In this document: positions 16,760-24,573 of the stretch, in pieces
How positions within the stretch are numbered: position 1 is the first letter of the stretch
Layout of the letters: each line of letters starts with the position of its first letter
From: Fontivivens sp964399735
GTDB taxonomy: Bacteria > Zhuqueibacterota > Zhuqueibacteria > Residuimicrobiales > Krinioviventaceae
DNA length: 38,601 nt
Reading direction: 5' to 3'
Assembly (NCBI GenBank): GCA_964399735.1
Contig: CAYNSO010000024.1
Span: 1 to 38,601 of the forward strand
Translations under genes and position numbers: made by a program
The notes under the pieces: model-generated
The model's input: only the letters and a program-made list of their open reading frames with translations
What the model was told of the DNA's origin: nothing
The model's database searches: none

Positions 16760-18529
16760 ATGAAAGAACAAGAAGAAGAAATTACCGGCAAGGCGTATGA
16801 CAGCCGGCTGATGAAAAGGTTGTTACAATTTATCAAGCCATATAAAGCAAAAATGGCTCTGGCCCTTTTATTCCTTGTAGTATTTGCTTTTTGTGAACTG
16901 GCGGGTCCTTACCTGATTAAAATTGCCATCGACAACAAAATTGCAACAGGTGATTTTCGGGGACTGTTGATTATTACACTGCTGTTCTTTATAGTTATCA
17001 TTGTGCAATTTTTGGTAAATTACCTGTACCAATATCTAACGCAATGGCTTGGTCAGCATATCATGTACGATATTCGGAACCGGATTTTTAGCCATGTCCT
17101 GAAATTGCCGTTATCCTTTTTTAATAAAAATCCGGTTGGGCGGCTGGTAACCCGGTTGACCAACGATGTGGAAGCTCTGAATGAAATGCTCTCCAGCGGC
17201 CTGGTGGCAATATTTGGCGATTTATTTGTCCTCATTGGTATTGTTATCGTCATGCTCAAACTCAACTGGCAATTGGCATTGATAACTTTTGCCATTATGC
17301 CGTTGATCTTTTACGCATCCTGGCTATTCCGCGTCAAAGTGCGCGATTCATTTCGAAAGGTGCGGCTGCGTATTGCCCGTATCAACAGCTTTTTACAAGA
17401 AAATATCTCCGGCATGTCCATTGTGCAGTTGTTTATGCGTGAAAAAAAGAATTATGGTCATTTTGACGAGTTGAACAAAAGTCACCTTGACGCCCACCTG
17501 CAAACGATTCGCTATTTTGCTATTTTCTTCCCAACTATCGAACTTCTCAGCGCTGTTGCCCTGGCGTTAATTTTATGGTACGGCGGAGTTCGCGTATATG
17601 ACCAGACTTTGACGATTGGAATTATAATTGCTTTTATCCAGTACGCACAACGCTTTTTTCAACCAATCCGCGATTTATCTGACAAATACAACATCATGCA
17701 GGCGGCTATGGCTTCCAGCGAACGTATTTTCCTGTTGCTGGATTCACCCGAACAACAGGATACCTGTAAGGAACCGGCTGCCCTGCCAGCGATTACCGGC
17801 AAGATTGAATTCCGGAACGTTACCTTTTCCTATAATGGCAATGAACAGGTTTTGAAAAATATCTCCTTTACTGTGCACCCCGGTGAAAAAGTTGCCATCG
17901 TCGGAGCCACCGGTTCCGGGAAAACCACCCTCACCAATTTAATTACCCGTATGTATGAATTACAACAGGGGCAAATTCTGATCGATGACGTCGATATTGC
18001 CGGCATACCGGTAAAAGACTTGCGTAAAATAGTGGGCATGGTACAGCAAGATAATTTCATCTTTGCCGACAGCATTCGGGACAATATAACCCTTGGAAAT
18101 GATATCATTTCACAGGGCAAGGTGGAAGCAGCAGCGCATAATGTAAACGCCCAACATTTTATCAACAAGCTGCCCGGTAAATACGAGTATACCCTGATGC
18201 AACGAGGCAGTAATATTTCTGTGGGACAAAAGCAACTGCTCGCATTTGCACGAGCCCTGGCTTATGATCCGCATATTCTGATCATGGATGAAGCCACTTC
18301 CAGTGTTGATACCGAAACCGAAGTTTGGATACGCGATGCCACCAATAAACTGATGACCGGACGAACGTCAATCATTATCGCCCACCGGCTTTCCACAATA
18401 CAAAATGTAGACAAGATCATTGTGCTGCATAAAGGCGAAATTCGCGAAATGGGCGCTCATGCGGAATTGTTGAAAAAACGCGGCATTTATTATCGCTTAT
18501 ACAGGTTACAATTCAAGAACACGGAATAG
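16760..18529 (+). CDS. ABC exporter half-transporter, catalytic-site subunit
   Basis: This 589-residue half-transporter has a six-helix membrane domain and a nucleotide-binding domain with Walker A GATGSGKT (about residue 382), Walker B LIMDEATSSVD with the catalytic Glu, and the H-loop AHRLST. Its signature motif is ISVGQ instead of LSGGQ. The pattern is complementary to the upstream subunit: this protein's Walker motifs plus the partner's LSGGQ form one complete ATP site, while the partner's Asp-bearing Walker B plus ISVGQ form the degenerate site. The heterodimer would export a substrate from the cytoplasm or inner leaflet. The start follows the upstream stop by four bases, so translation is probably coupled. 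Confidence 0.94.
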   Translation: MKEQEEEITGKAYDSRLMKRLLQFIKPYKAKMALALLFLVVFAFCELAGPYLIKIAIDNKIATGDFRGLLIITLLFFIVIIVQFLVNYLYQYLTQWLGQHIMYDIRNRIFSHVLKLPLSFFNKNPVGRLVTRLTNDVEALNEMLSSGLVAIFGDLFVLIGIVIVMLKLNWQLALITFAIMPLIFYASWLFRVKVRDSFRKVRLRIARINSFLQENISGMSIVQLFMREKKNYGHFDELNKSHLDAHLQTIRYFAIFFPTIELLSAVALALILWYGGVRVYDQTLTIGIIIAFIQYAQRFFQPIRDLSDKYNIMQAAMASSERIFLLLDSPEQQDTCKEPAALPAITGKIEFRNVTFSYNGNEQVLKNISFTVHPGEKVAIVGATGSGKTTLTNLITRMYELQQGQILIDDVDIAGIPVKDLRKIVGMVQQDNFIFADSIRDNITLGNDIISQGKVEAAAHNVNAQHFINKLPGKYEYTLMQRGSNISVGQKQLLAFARALAYDPHILIMDEATSSVDTETEVWIRDATNKLMTGRTSIIIAHRLSTIQNVDKIIVLHKGEIREMGAHAELLKKRGIYYRLYRLQFKNTE

Positions 18530-18613
18530 ATCTTTTATTAATTCTTGATCAGCCCACAGGGCAAATTATCAATCAAGACTGATGGAATATAATACTTTAC
18601 AGGGTGAGATATT

Positions 18614-18997
18614 ATGCCGTTGATTAAAATAGAGTTGGTCAGGGGTAATGAAAAATTGTATTTGCTGCAATTAATGAACACGGTTATGGATTGCGTCCAG
18701 GAGACGTTACAGCTTCCGGCAGATGACAGGAACATCAGGCTGATTGAATACGATCCTGACCTGTTTATTATGAAAAAGCCATATAACCTGTTGATCAAAA
18801 TTACCCTGTTTAGCGGCAGAACCCCGGAAACCAAAAAAGCTCTCTACCGCAGAATCGTTGATGTGCTTTTTGAAAAGATGGGTATTGTAAAAGAATCTGT
18901 TTTTATTGTCCTCAACGAGCAGCCACTGCAAAATTGGGGTGTGCGGGGCGGCTTTCCGGCGAATGAAATCAAGCTGGATTTTAGAGTGACAATTTAA
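18614..18997 (+). CDS. Tautomerase-superfamily protein
   Basis: The 127-residue protein starts MPLIKIELVRG. After removal of Met it exposes the N-terminal proline that serves as the catalytic base in the 4-oxalocrotonate tautomerase/MIF superfamily. The two beta-alpha-beta halves (residues 1-60 and 65-125) fit the longer, fused-type bacterial tautomerases (Tautomerase_2 type), and VFIVLNEQPLQNWGVRGG is the usual motif of the second half. GGTGAG before the ATG supports the start. Physiological substrates of these small enzymes are usually unknown. It lies 84 bases after the exporter and 71 bases before the amylase gene, with no clear link to either. Confidence 0.87.
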   Translation: MPLIKIELVRGNEKLYLLQLMNTVMDCVQETLQLPADDRNIRLIEYDPDLFIMKKPYNLLIKITLFSGRTPETKKALYRRIVDVLFEKMGIVKESVFIVLNEQPLQNWGVRGGFPANEIKLDFRVTI

Positions 18998-19068
18998 CAG
19001 GGTCAAGTATTTAATTCAACCTGATACATCAAATGTTATCCGTTTAAATTAAATATGGCAAACGATAA

Positions 19069-21012
19069 ATGAAAAATTATATTCATTGCTTAACATGGTT
19101 ATTCTGTGTATTACTCCTCTCCCCTGTTCTTTCCGCGCCGGAAGCCAGGACAACCGGTAAAGATAAAACGCCGTCGCAACAACATGCCAAAAGTCAGCAA
19201 GCGTTGAACCTGAACGGGGAAATTATCTACTTTATCCTGATCGACCGCTTTTGCAACGGCGATTCGGCCAACGATACCGGCAATAATCCCGCCAGCCATA
19301 TTCCCTGGAAAGCGGAATTGCAAAACGACCAGGCGCTTAAAACCTACCAGGGTGGCGACCTGCAGGGCGTCATCAACAAACTGGGTTATCTCGATTCCCT
19401 CGGCATAACGGCGATCTGGCTGTCGCCGGTGTTCGATAACAGTGATCAGGATTTTGTCGGCTGGTATCCCTATCATGGCTATCACCCGGTCGATTTTTAT
19501 GCGGTGGACGAGCATTTCGGTACAATGGATAATTTAAAAGAATTGGTTCACCTGGCGCACCAACGCAGCATCAAGATTATTCTCGATATGATTTGCAACC
19601 ACGTAGCCCCTGATCATCCCTGGGTAGTTGACCCTGAAAAATGGGACGGTAAAGGCTACCGCAATTGGTTCCATCCGCACAGCGGTGTGGACGCATCTAC
19701 CAGTATAGAGGACTGGCAAAACCAGCAACAACTGGAAAACCGTGAACTGAACGGCCTGCCGGACCTGGATCAGGATAATCCGCTGGTCTACGATTTTCTG
19801 CTGGACGTCGCCCGTTTCTGGATCAAGGAGACCGGCTGCGATGGTTTTCGGCTCGACGCCGTCAAGCATATTCCACAAAATTTTTGGGTAAAATACTGCC
19901 GTGATATACACGAGTTTGCCGGTGCAGACTTTATTCTGCTGGGTGAAGTATTTGAAGGCAGCGCCCAATACGTGGCCGGCTATCGTTCGCTGGGTTTTAA
20001 TTCGCTATTCGATATACCCATGTATTATACCATGAACCGGGTATTTGCCCAGGGCGCCAATATCAACCTGCTCAGCGAACAATTGACAGCAAATGATAGC
20101 AGCTATAACGGCCTGATTCTCAGCTCATTGCTGGACAATCATGATGTGGCCCGTTTCAGTTACCGGGCCGGGAATAATGCGGCGGAAAAGCTGATCCCCG
20201 GACTTGTTTTCATGCTTACGCAAAGCGGCATGCCGATGATTTATTATGGCTCCGAAATACCCCTGCCGGGCGCAGCCCCGGAAAACGAACAAACCGGCGC
20301 CGGACAGGATTACCTGAACCGCCTGCCTATGGACTGGCAGCGGCTTTATACGCAGAAAAGCCTGCTAACCAATATTAAAAAGCTTACCCAACTACGCAAT
20401 AAATTTACTGCACTGCAAAGCGGACTGACCTGGGAACTGTACAAAGATTATGGTATCTATGCTTATGTGCGTTACGATTCAACCGGGGCGATCTTGGCAG
20501 CTTTGAACAATTCCGCCTGTTCGGAACAACGGGCTATACCTGCAGATAAAATCATTACCGGCCATTTCCACCTGACTGATATAATAAATAACCTGCCGCT
20601 TGTCATTAACAACGATACGCTGTATATCACCTTACCACCTTTCGGAGCTGCGCTCTATAATATTGGCGAACTGATACAACCGGCAAACTTGCCGTTTCAA
20701 AACCATCGCTGTACGTTCACTCCCCGCCTCACTGGTGATTACCGGGTAATTCCATTTTACTATACCGCCGGAAAAGGCGACATCATCACCAGTATCACTG
20801 TGGCCGGGGATTTTAATGGCTGGGCTTCCAGCCTTGATGCCATGAAGGATGAAAACCAGGATGGTACCTGGGAATTGAACCTGCCGCTAAAACCAGGCAA
20901 ATACCGGTATAAATTTGTTCTCAACGGCAGCAATTGGATTGCCGACCCCACTGCCCGAGAATTTGAATTAGACCCGTATGGGGGGAAAAACTCGCTATTA
21001 ATCGTCCCCTGA
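19069..21012 (+). CDS. Secreted GH13 alpha-amylase-type glycosidase with C-terminal CBM48/CBM20-like domain
   Basis: The 647-residue enzyme has a signal peptide (residues 1-23). A GH13 barrel follows with the conserved regions DMICNH, GFRLDAVKH (nucleophile Asp263), LLGEVFEG (acid/base Glu293) and LLDNHDVAR (Asp359). It should hydrolyse alpha-1,4-glucans or maltodextrins in the periplasm or outside the cell. The last ~90 residues (ITSITVAGDFNGW, GTWELNLPLKPGKYRYKFVLNG, ADPTAREFELDPYGGKNS) are an AMPK-glycogen-binding/CBM48-like fold. It is here at the C-terminus, whereas in branching and debranching enzymes it usually precedes the barrel. GC content is somewhat higher than in the flanks. The next gene is a TonB receptor, which may import the products. 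Confidence 0.93.
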   Translation: MKNYIHCLTWLFCVLLLSPVLSAPEARTTGKDKTPSQQHAKSQQALNLNGEIIYFILIDRFCNGDSANDTGNNPASHIPWKAELQNDQALKTYQGGDLQGVINKLGYLDSLGITAIWLSPVFDNSDQDFVGWYPYHGYHPVDFYAVDEHFGTMDNLKELVHLAHQRSIKIILDMICNHVAPDHPWVVDPEKWDGKGYRNWFHPHSGVDASTSIEDWQNQQQLENRELNGLPDLDQDNPLVYDFLLDVARFWIKETGCDGFRLDAVKHIPQNFWVKYCRDIHEFAGADFILLGEVFEGSAQYVAGYRSLGFNSLFDIPMYYTMNRVFAQGANINLLSEQLTANDSSYNGLILSSLLDNHDVARFSYRAGNNAAEKLIPGLVFMLTQSGMPMIYYGSEIPLPGAAPENEQTGAGQDYLNRLPMDWQRLYTQKSLLTNIKKLTQLRNKFTALQSGLTWELYKDYGIYAYVRYDSTGAILAALNNSACSEQRAIPADKIITGHFHLTDIINNLPLVINNDTLYITLPPFGAALYNIGELIQPANLPFQNHRCTFTPRLTGDYRVIPFYYTAGKGDIITSITVAGDFNGWASSLDAMKDENQDGTWELNLPLKPGKYRYKFVLNGSNWIADPTAREFELDPYGGKNSLLIVP

Positions 21013-21436
21013 TTTATTTCTTTGTATCATTCATGATACCACGCAATTGTAAAAAAAAGTTAAAAATCTACTTTTTTTATTTAATTTGGGAACCATTGCT
21101 GAAACACACAGTACTATTTTTCGTAACCTTGATAATAACATTACCGGTCTGTCTTGCCACATATCTGTATTATTATATCGAAATATAGCATACCACCACA
21201 ATACGGGCGCGTCTGTGGATTAGCGGGGAAATTGATGGTCGTAAAAAAAGATAACTGGTTAATTACCATTTATGAAACAGTTAGAGTCAACCGTAACTGA
21301 TAGTATTTTAGAATTTTAAATTATATTTATGCAGCGCTGCAATAAATCAGGCTTTTGGATTTACATCACAATAATTTCAAGTAAAAAGTCATTTTAAAAT
21401 CCGATTATACAAATAACAACAAAAGGAGGATTATCA
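21013..21436. other. Intergenic region before TonB receptor
   Basis: This 424-base gap holds the 16-base palindrome GTATCATTCATGATAC at 21024-21039, just after the amylase stop. It could be an operator, or a weak hairpin without a U tract. Otherwise I see only AT-rich sequence and the strong Shine-Dalgarno GGAGGA at 21425-21430 for the next gene. Confidence 0.5.
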
Positions 21437-23611
21437 GTGAAACACAACCAATCAAGGCTTTACATCGGGGCAATGAGACTTTTCACCCTTTGTTTATTAA
21501 CTTTAATAATAAGTACTGCTCATGTATCAGCACAAATCATCGTAGAAGGCCGAATGCTGGTAGCGCAGAACGACAGCGCCAATGCCTGGCAGTTGCCGGA
21601 GATAACGGTTTATGCCAACAAGGAAGCTGCTAAAGCGCAGGATATACCGGTCAGTATAACCGCTATGCAGCAGGAAGACATTGCCAAAGCGGATATCCGC
21701 CAGGTAAAAGATGCAGCGGCTTTTGCGCCAAATGTACTGATGGGCGATTTTGGGCCCCGGCGGTTGAGCAATCCCTATTTTCGCGGTATCGGCGCCGGGC
21801 CGAATAACCCCGGCGTTACCACCAGCCTTGACGGCGTGCCGCAGTTGAGTTCCAATTCCGCCAGTATTGATTTTGTCGACGTGGAACAGATAGAATTTGC
21901 CCGCGGCGCCCAGGGCGCCTTGTTTGGCCGTAACTCGTTAGGCGGGGTAATCAATATCAACAGCCGCCGCCCTTCGCCGAATTGGACATTTGAAACCCTG
22001 GATTCGTATGGTAACTATAACCAGACGGTAGGTACAATCAGGGTATCCGGGCCCATCAAACCTGGCTCCCTGGGAATCAGCATAGCCGGAGGATATTCCA
22101 GCCGCGATGGATTTACAAAAAATACCGTAACCGATAAAAGCATAGATACCCGTGAATCAATTGCCGGCAAAGCCCAGTTATTATATACCGCCGGACAAAA
22201 ATTTGAAGCGCGGTTGATCAGCAGCTTTGAACAGGATGACGACGGCGACTATGCCCTGGGCGATCTGAAAGCGCTGCGCGCCAAACCTTATGAGGTTGCA
22301 CATGACTTTGATGGGTATACCGAGCGCGATATACTTGCTCACACCCTGTTATTAACATATTATACCGATTTTATGGAAATCAATTCTATTTCCGGCGCAG
22401 GTTTTTGGGAACTCGTAGAGAAAACCGACCTGGACTATTCCGCAATGCCGTTTATGACAAGCAGTAATAAGGAAGAACAAACTCAATATACTCAGGAAGT
22501 TCGCTTTTCATCGCCAAAAAACCGGCCGATTACTTGGAATAACTCTCTGGCATTGAACTGGCAGGCAGGTATATTTGTTTTTAAACAGGATTATAACCAG
22601 GATAATCTGCGTAACATCTATGTTGATTTTTCAACCTACCAACCAATAACAGCAAAAAATCAGTCCAAGTCCGATATTGTTACTAATGGTATCGGTGTTT
22701 ATGGCCAGGCGGCTATACAGGCCTGGGAAAAACTGGTTTTAACCGCAGGGCTGCGTTATGACTCTGAAAATGCCGAAGCAACTCTAAATACAATACCGCC
22801 AATGGGAATACCAGGCAAACAAGAAATAAGTAAAGACTTTGATGAAGTATCGCCGCAAGTTTCGCTCGGTTATCATTTCAATCCTGCGGTTATGGGTTAT
22901 GCCAGCGTCGGAAAGGGATACAAAGCCGGCGGTTTCAATGCAGGTGCAAGCGGAGATAAAGAGTTTTATGGCGAGGAACACAGCCTTAACCAGGAAATCG
23001 GTATCAAAACCCGTTGGCTGAATAACCGCATCCAAATCAATGCAGCAATATTTGCTATCAACTGGGATGATTTACAGCTAAACGTACCCAACCCCGATCC
23101 CCGTGCCTCTGTTTCATATTATGTTAAAAACGTTGGTGAAGCGGAGAGCAAAGGAATGGAACTGGAAATGCAGTGCCGCCTTTTGAACGGCTGGGATGTA
23201 TTCGGCAGCTTTGGTCTGGCATCCGCCAAATTCCTCAACGGCAGTCAAATGCTGGGCACAACTCTTAAAGACAAGGATTTACCTCTGACGCCGGAATATA
23301 CCGGTAATCTTGCCGCCCAATATGCCAGGGTAATAGCCAATGCGTTTACCATGTATGCCCGTGCCGGTATTACATTGTGTGGAAAATATCATTATGATGT
23401 TTCCAATGCCGAGGGACAGGATGCCTATAACCTGGCCGATTTCCGTCTGGGGGTACAACGTAATGGTTGGCTGGTCGAGGGCTGGGTGAAAAACGCTTTT
23501 GACACAGAGTATATCCCCGTCGCCTTTGCATACCAAATGGCTCCCTCCGGGTATCTGGGTGAATATGGCCCGGGAATGACCGGCGGGGTCAGGTTCGGTA
23601 TAAAATTATAA
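21437..23611 (+). CDS. TonB-dependent outer-membrane receptor
   Basis: This 724-residue receptor starts at a GTG with a near-perfect ribosome site (GGAGGA, six bases away). It has a signal peptide ending near residue 32 (AHVSA), a TonB-box-like LPEITVYAN at about 53, and a plug domain with FRGIG, LDGVPQL, VEQIEFARGAQGALFGRNSLGGVININS. A long barrel ends in GGVRFGIKL. It has no STN domain and no carboxypeptidase-like N-terminal domain, so it is of the proteobacterial type rather than the Bacteroidota SusC type. It follows the amylase gene in the same direction but with a 424-base gap, so a maltodextrin cargo is possible but unproven; siderophores are an alternative. Confidence 0.93.
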   Translation: MKHNQSRLYIGAMRLFTLCLLTLIISTAHVSAQIIVEGRMLVAQNDSANAWQLPEITVYANKEAAKAQDIPVSITAMQQEDIAKADIRQVKDAAAFAPNVLMGDFGPRRLSNPYFRGIGAGPNNPGVTTSLDGVPQLSSNSASIDFVDVEQIEFARGAQGALFGRNSLGGVININSRRPSPNWTFETLDSYGNYNQTVGTIRVSGPIKPGSLGISIAGGYSSRDGFTKNTVTDKSIDTRESIAGKAQLLYTAGQKFEARLISSFEQDDDGDYALGDLKALRAKPYEVAHDFDGYTERDILAHTLLLTYYTDFMEINSISGAGFWELVEKTDLDYSAMPFMTSSNKEEQTQYTQEVRFSSPKNRPITWNNSLALNWQAGIFVFKQDYNQDNLRNIYVDFSTYQPITAKNQSKSDIVTNGIGVYGQAAIQAWEKLVLTAGLRYDSENAEATLNTIPPMGIPGKQEISKDFDEVSPQVSLGYHFNPAVMGYASVGKGYKAGGFNAGASGDKEFYGEEHSLNQEIGIKTRWLNNRIQINAAIFAINWDDLQLNVPNPDPRASVSYYVKNVGEAESKGMELEMQCRLLNGWDVFGSFGLASAKFLNGSQMLGTTLKDKDLPLTPEYTGNLAAQYARVIANAFTMYARAGITLCGKYHYDVSNAEGQDAYNLADFRLGVQRNGWLVEGWVKNAFDTEYIPVAFAYQMAPSGYLGEYGPGMTGGVRFGIKL

Positions 23612-23634
23612 CCCGGGTATTTTACAAGAGCATC

Positions 23635-23661
23635 AGACCAGGGCTTAAAACGCTCTGGTCT
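23635..23661 (+). terminator. Terminator after the TonB receptor gene
   Basis: A 10-bp stem (AGACCAGGGC with GCTCTGGTCT, one G-T pair, seven-base loop) is followed by TATTTATTATATATTT. It lies between convergent genes. The tail favours the plus direction, and the U-rich tract is broken, so it is a moderate terminator. Confidence 0.65.
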
Positions 23662-23698
23662 TATTTATTATATATTTCATCAAGACGGATAAAGTTTT

Positions 23699-24562
23699 TT
23701 ATTCCAGAATAATTTTCACTGAATCTACACAAATGGAGCCAAACACACCAACTCCGCCTTCCACCAGATTAAAATCCGTACCAACCAGGGAGGCCATTTC
23801 ATTTTTGCTGGCATAATCGTATAGCATTCGGTCGATGGCCTCGATCTTGATCATGGCAGTATCGGAAATTGTTCCTGCCGGCGCATTAAAAAAAGAATCA
23901 TCAATATGAACGAGATTTGCCGGGGGGTCATAATACATTTCATATTCATCGTCTAGAATATTAATCCACGTAGCCGGTATATAACCGCCTTTATAGTGAA
24001 TGGCCTTTGTCTTTATTAATAAAGACACACAATAAGCAACCGCATCGGGATCATCTTTCCATTTTACCAGCACATTTTTCAGTTCACTGCGTTTTATTCT
24101 GCTAAAAGATTGTGGCGCATAAATTTCCGGCGCTTCAGGTAGTGTGGTTTGCGCAGTTACCTCACGGCCATCCGGGACTTGCACTTTTAGTTTATAGCTT
24201 TTACCGGGTATCGCGAAAAACTTTTGATTAAAATCTACATACATATTGGAGATGATATAATCTCCTTCTGCATAATAAGACATGTGATTGACATTTTCAG
24301 TAAACATGAATTCGGTAGTGTCGGAATCACTCATAATAGTCACAATAGCATCATCAATTGTTATTTTTGAATGACCGGTTTCGTATCTTTCGTTCAACTG
24401 CATGGTTCGTTCCACAACCACAAACTCCTGCGAACCGTTGTTGGAAAGAACTCCAAAAACACTTATTTCCGGTGTATATTCCGGCATATAGACTTCTTCT
24501 TTAATCGAGAAACCGCTGCATGAAACCAGTAACAAACACACAAATATTATTAAATATCGCAT
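23699..24562 (-). CDS. DUF4249-family lipoprotein
   Basis: The 287-residue protein has a lipoprotein signal with lipobox LLVSC (Cys at residue 15), followed by the beta-rich DUF4249 pattern: PEISVFGVLSNNGSQEFVVVERT, AIVTI, GDYIIS, GKSYKLKVQVPDGREVTAQTTLPEAP, and the C-terminal VEGGVGVFGSICVDSVKI. Members sit beside STN-type TonB receptors in Bacteroidota and probably form an outer-membrane accessory lipoprotein for uptake, much as SusD does for SusC. The gene is eleven bases downstream of the receptor and co-transcribed with it. Length and layout are normal. Confidence 0.85.
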   Translation of the reverse strand: MRYLIIFVCLLLVSCSGFSIKEEVYMPEYTPEISVFGVLSNNGSQEFVVVERTMQLNERYETGHSKITIDDAIVTIMSDSDTTEFMFTENVNHMSYYAEGDYIISNMYVDFNQKFFAIPGKSYKLKVQVPDGREVTAQTTLPEAPEIYAPQSFSRIKRSELKNVLVKWKDDPDAVAYCVSLLIKTKAIHYKGGYIPATWINILDDEYEMYYDPPANLVHIDDSFFNAPAGTISDTAMIKIEAIDRMLYDYASKNEMASLVGTDFNLVEGGVGVFGSICVDSVKIILE

Positions 24563-24573
24563 AATTGACTCCG

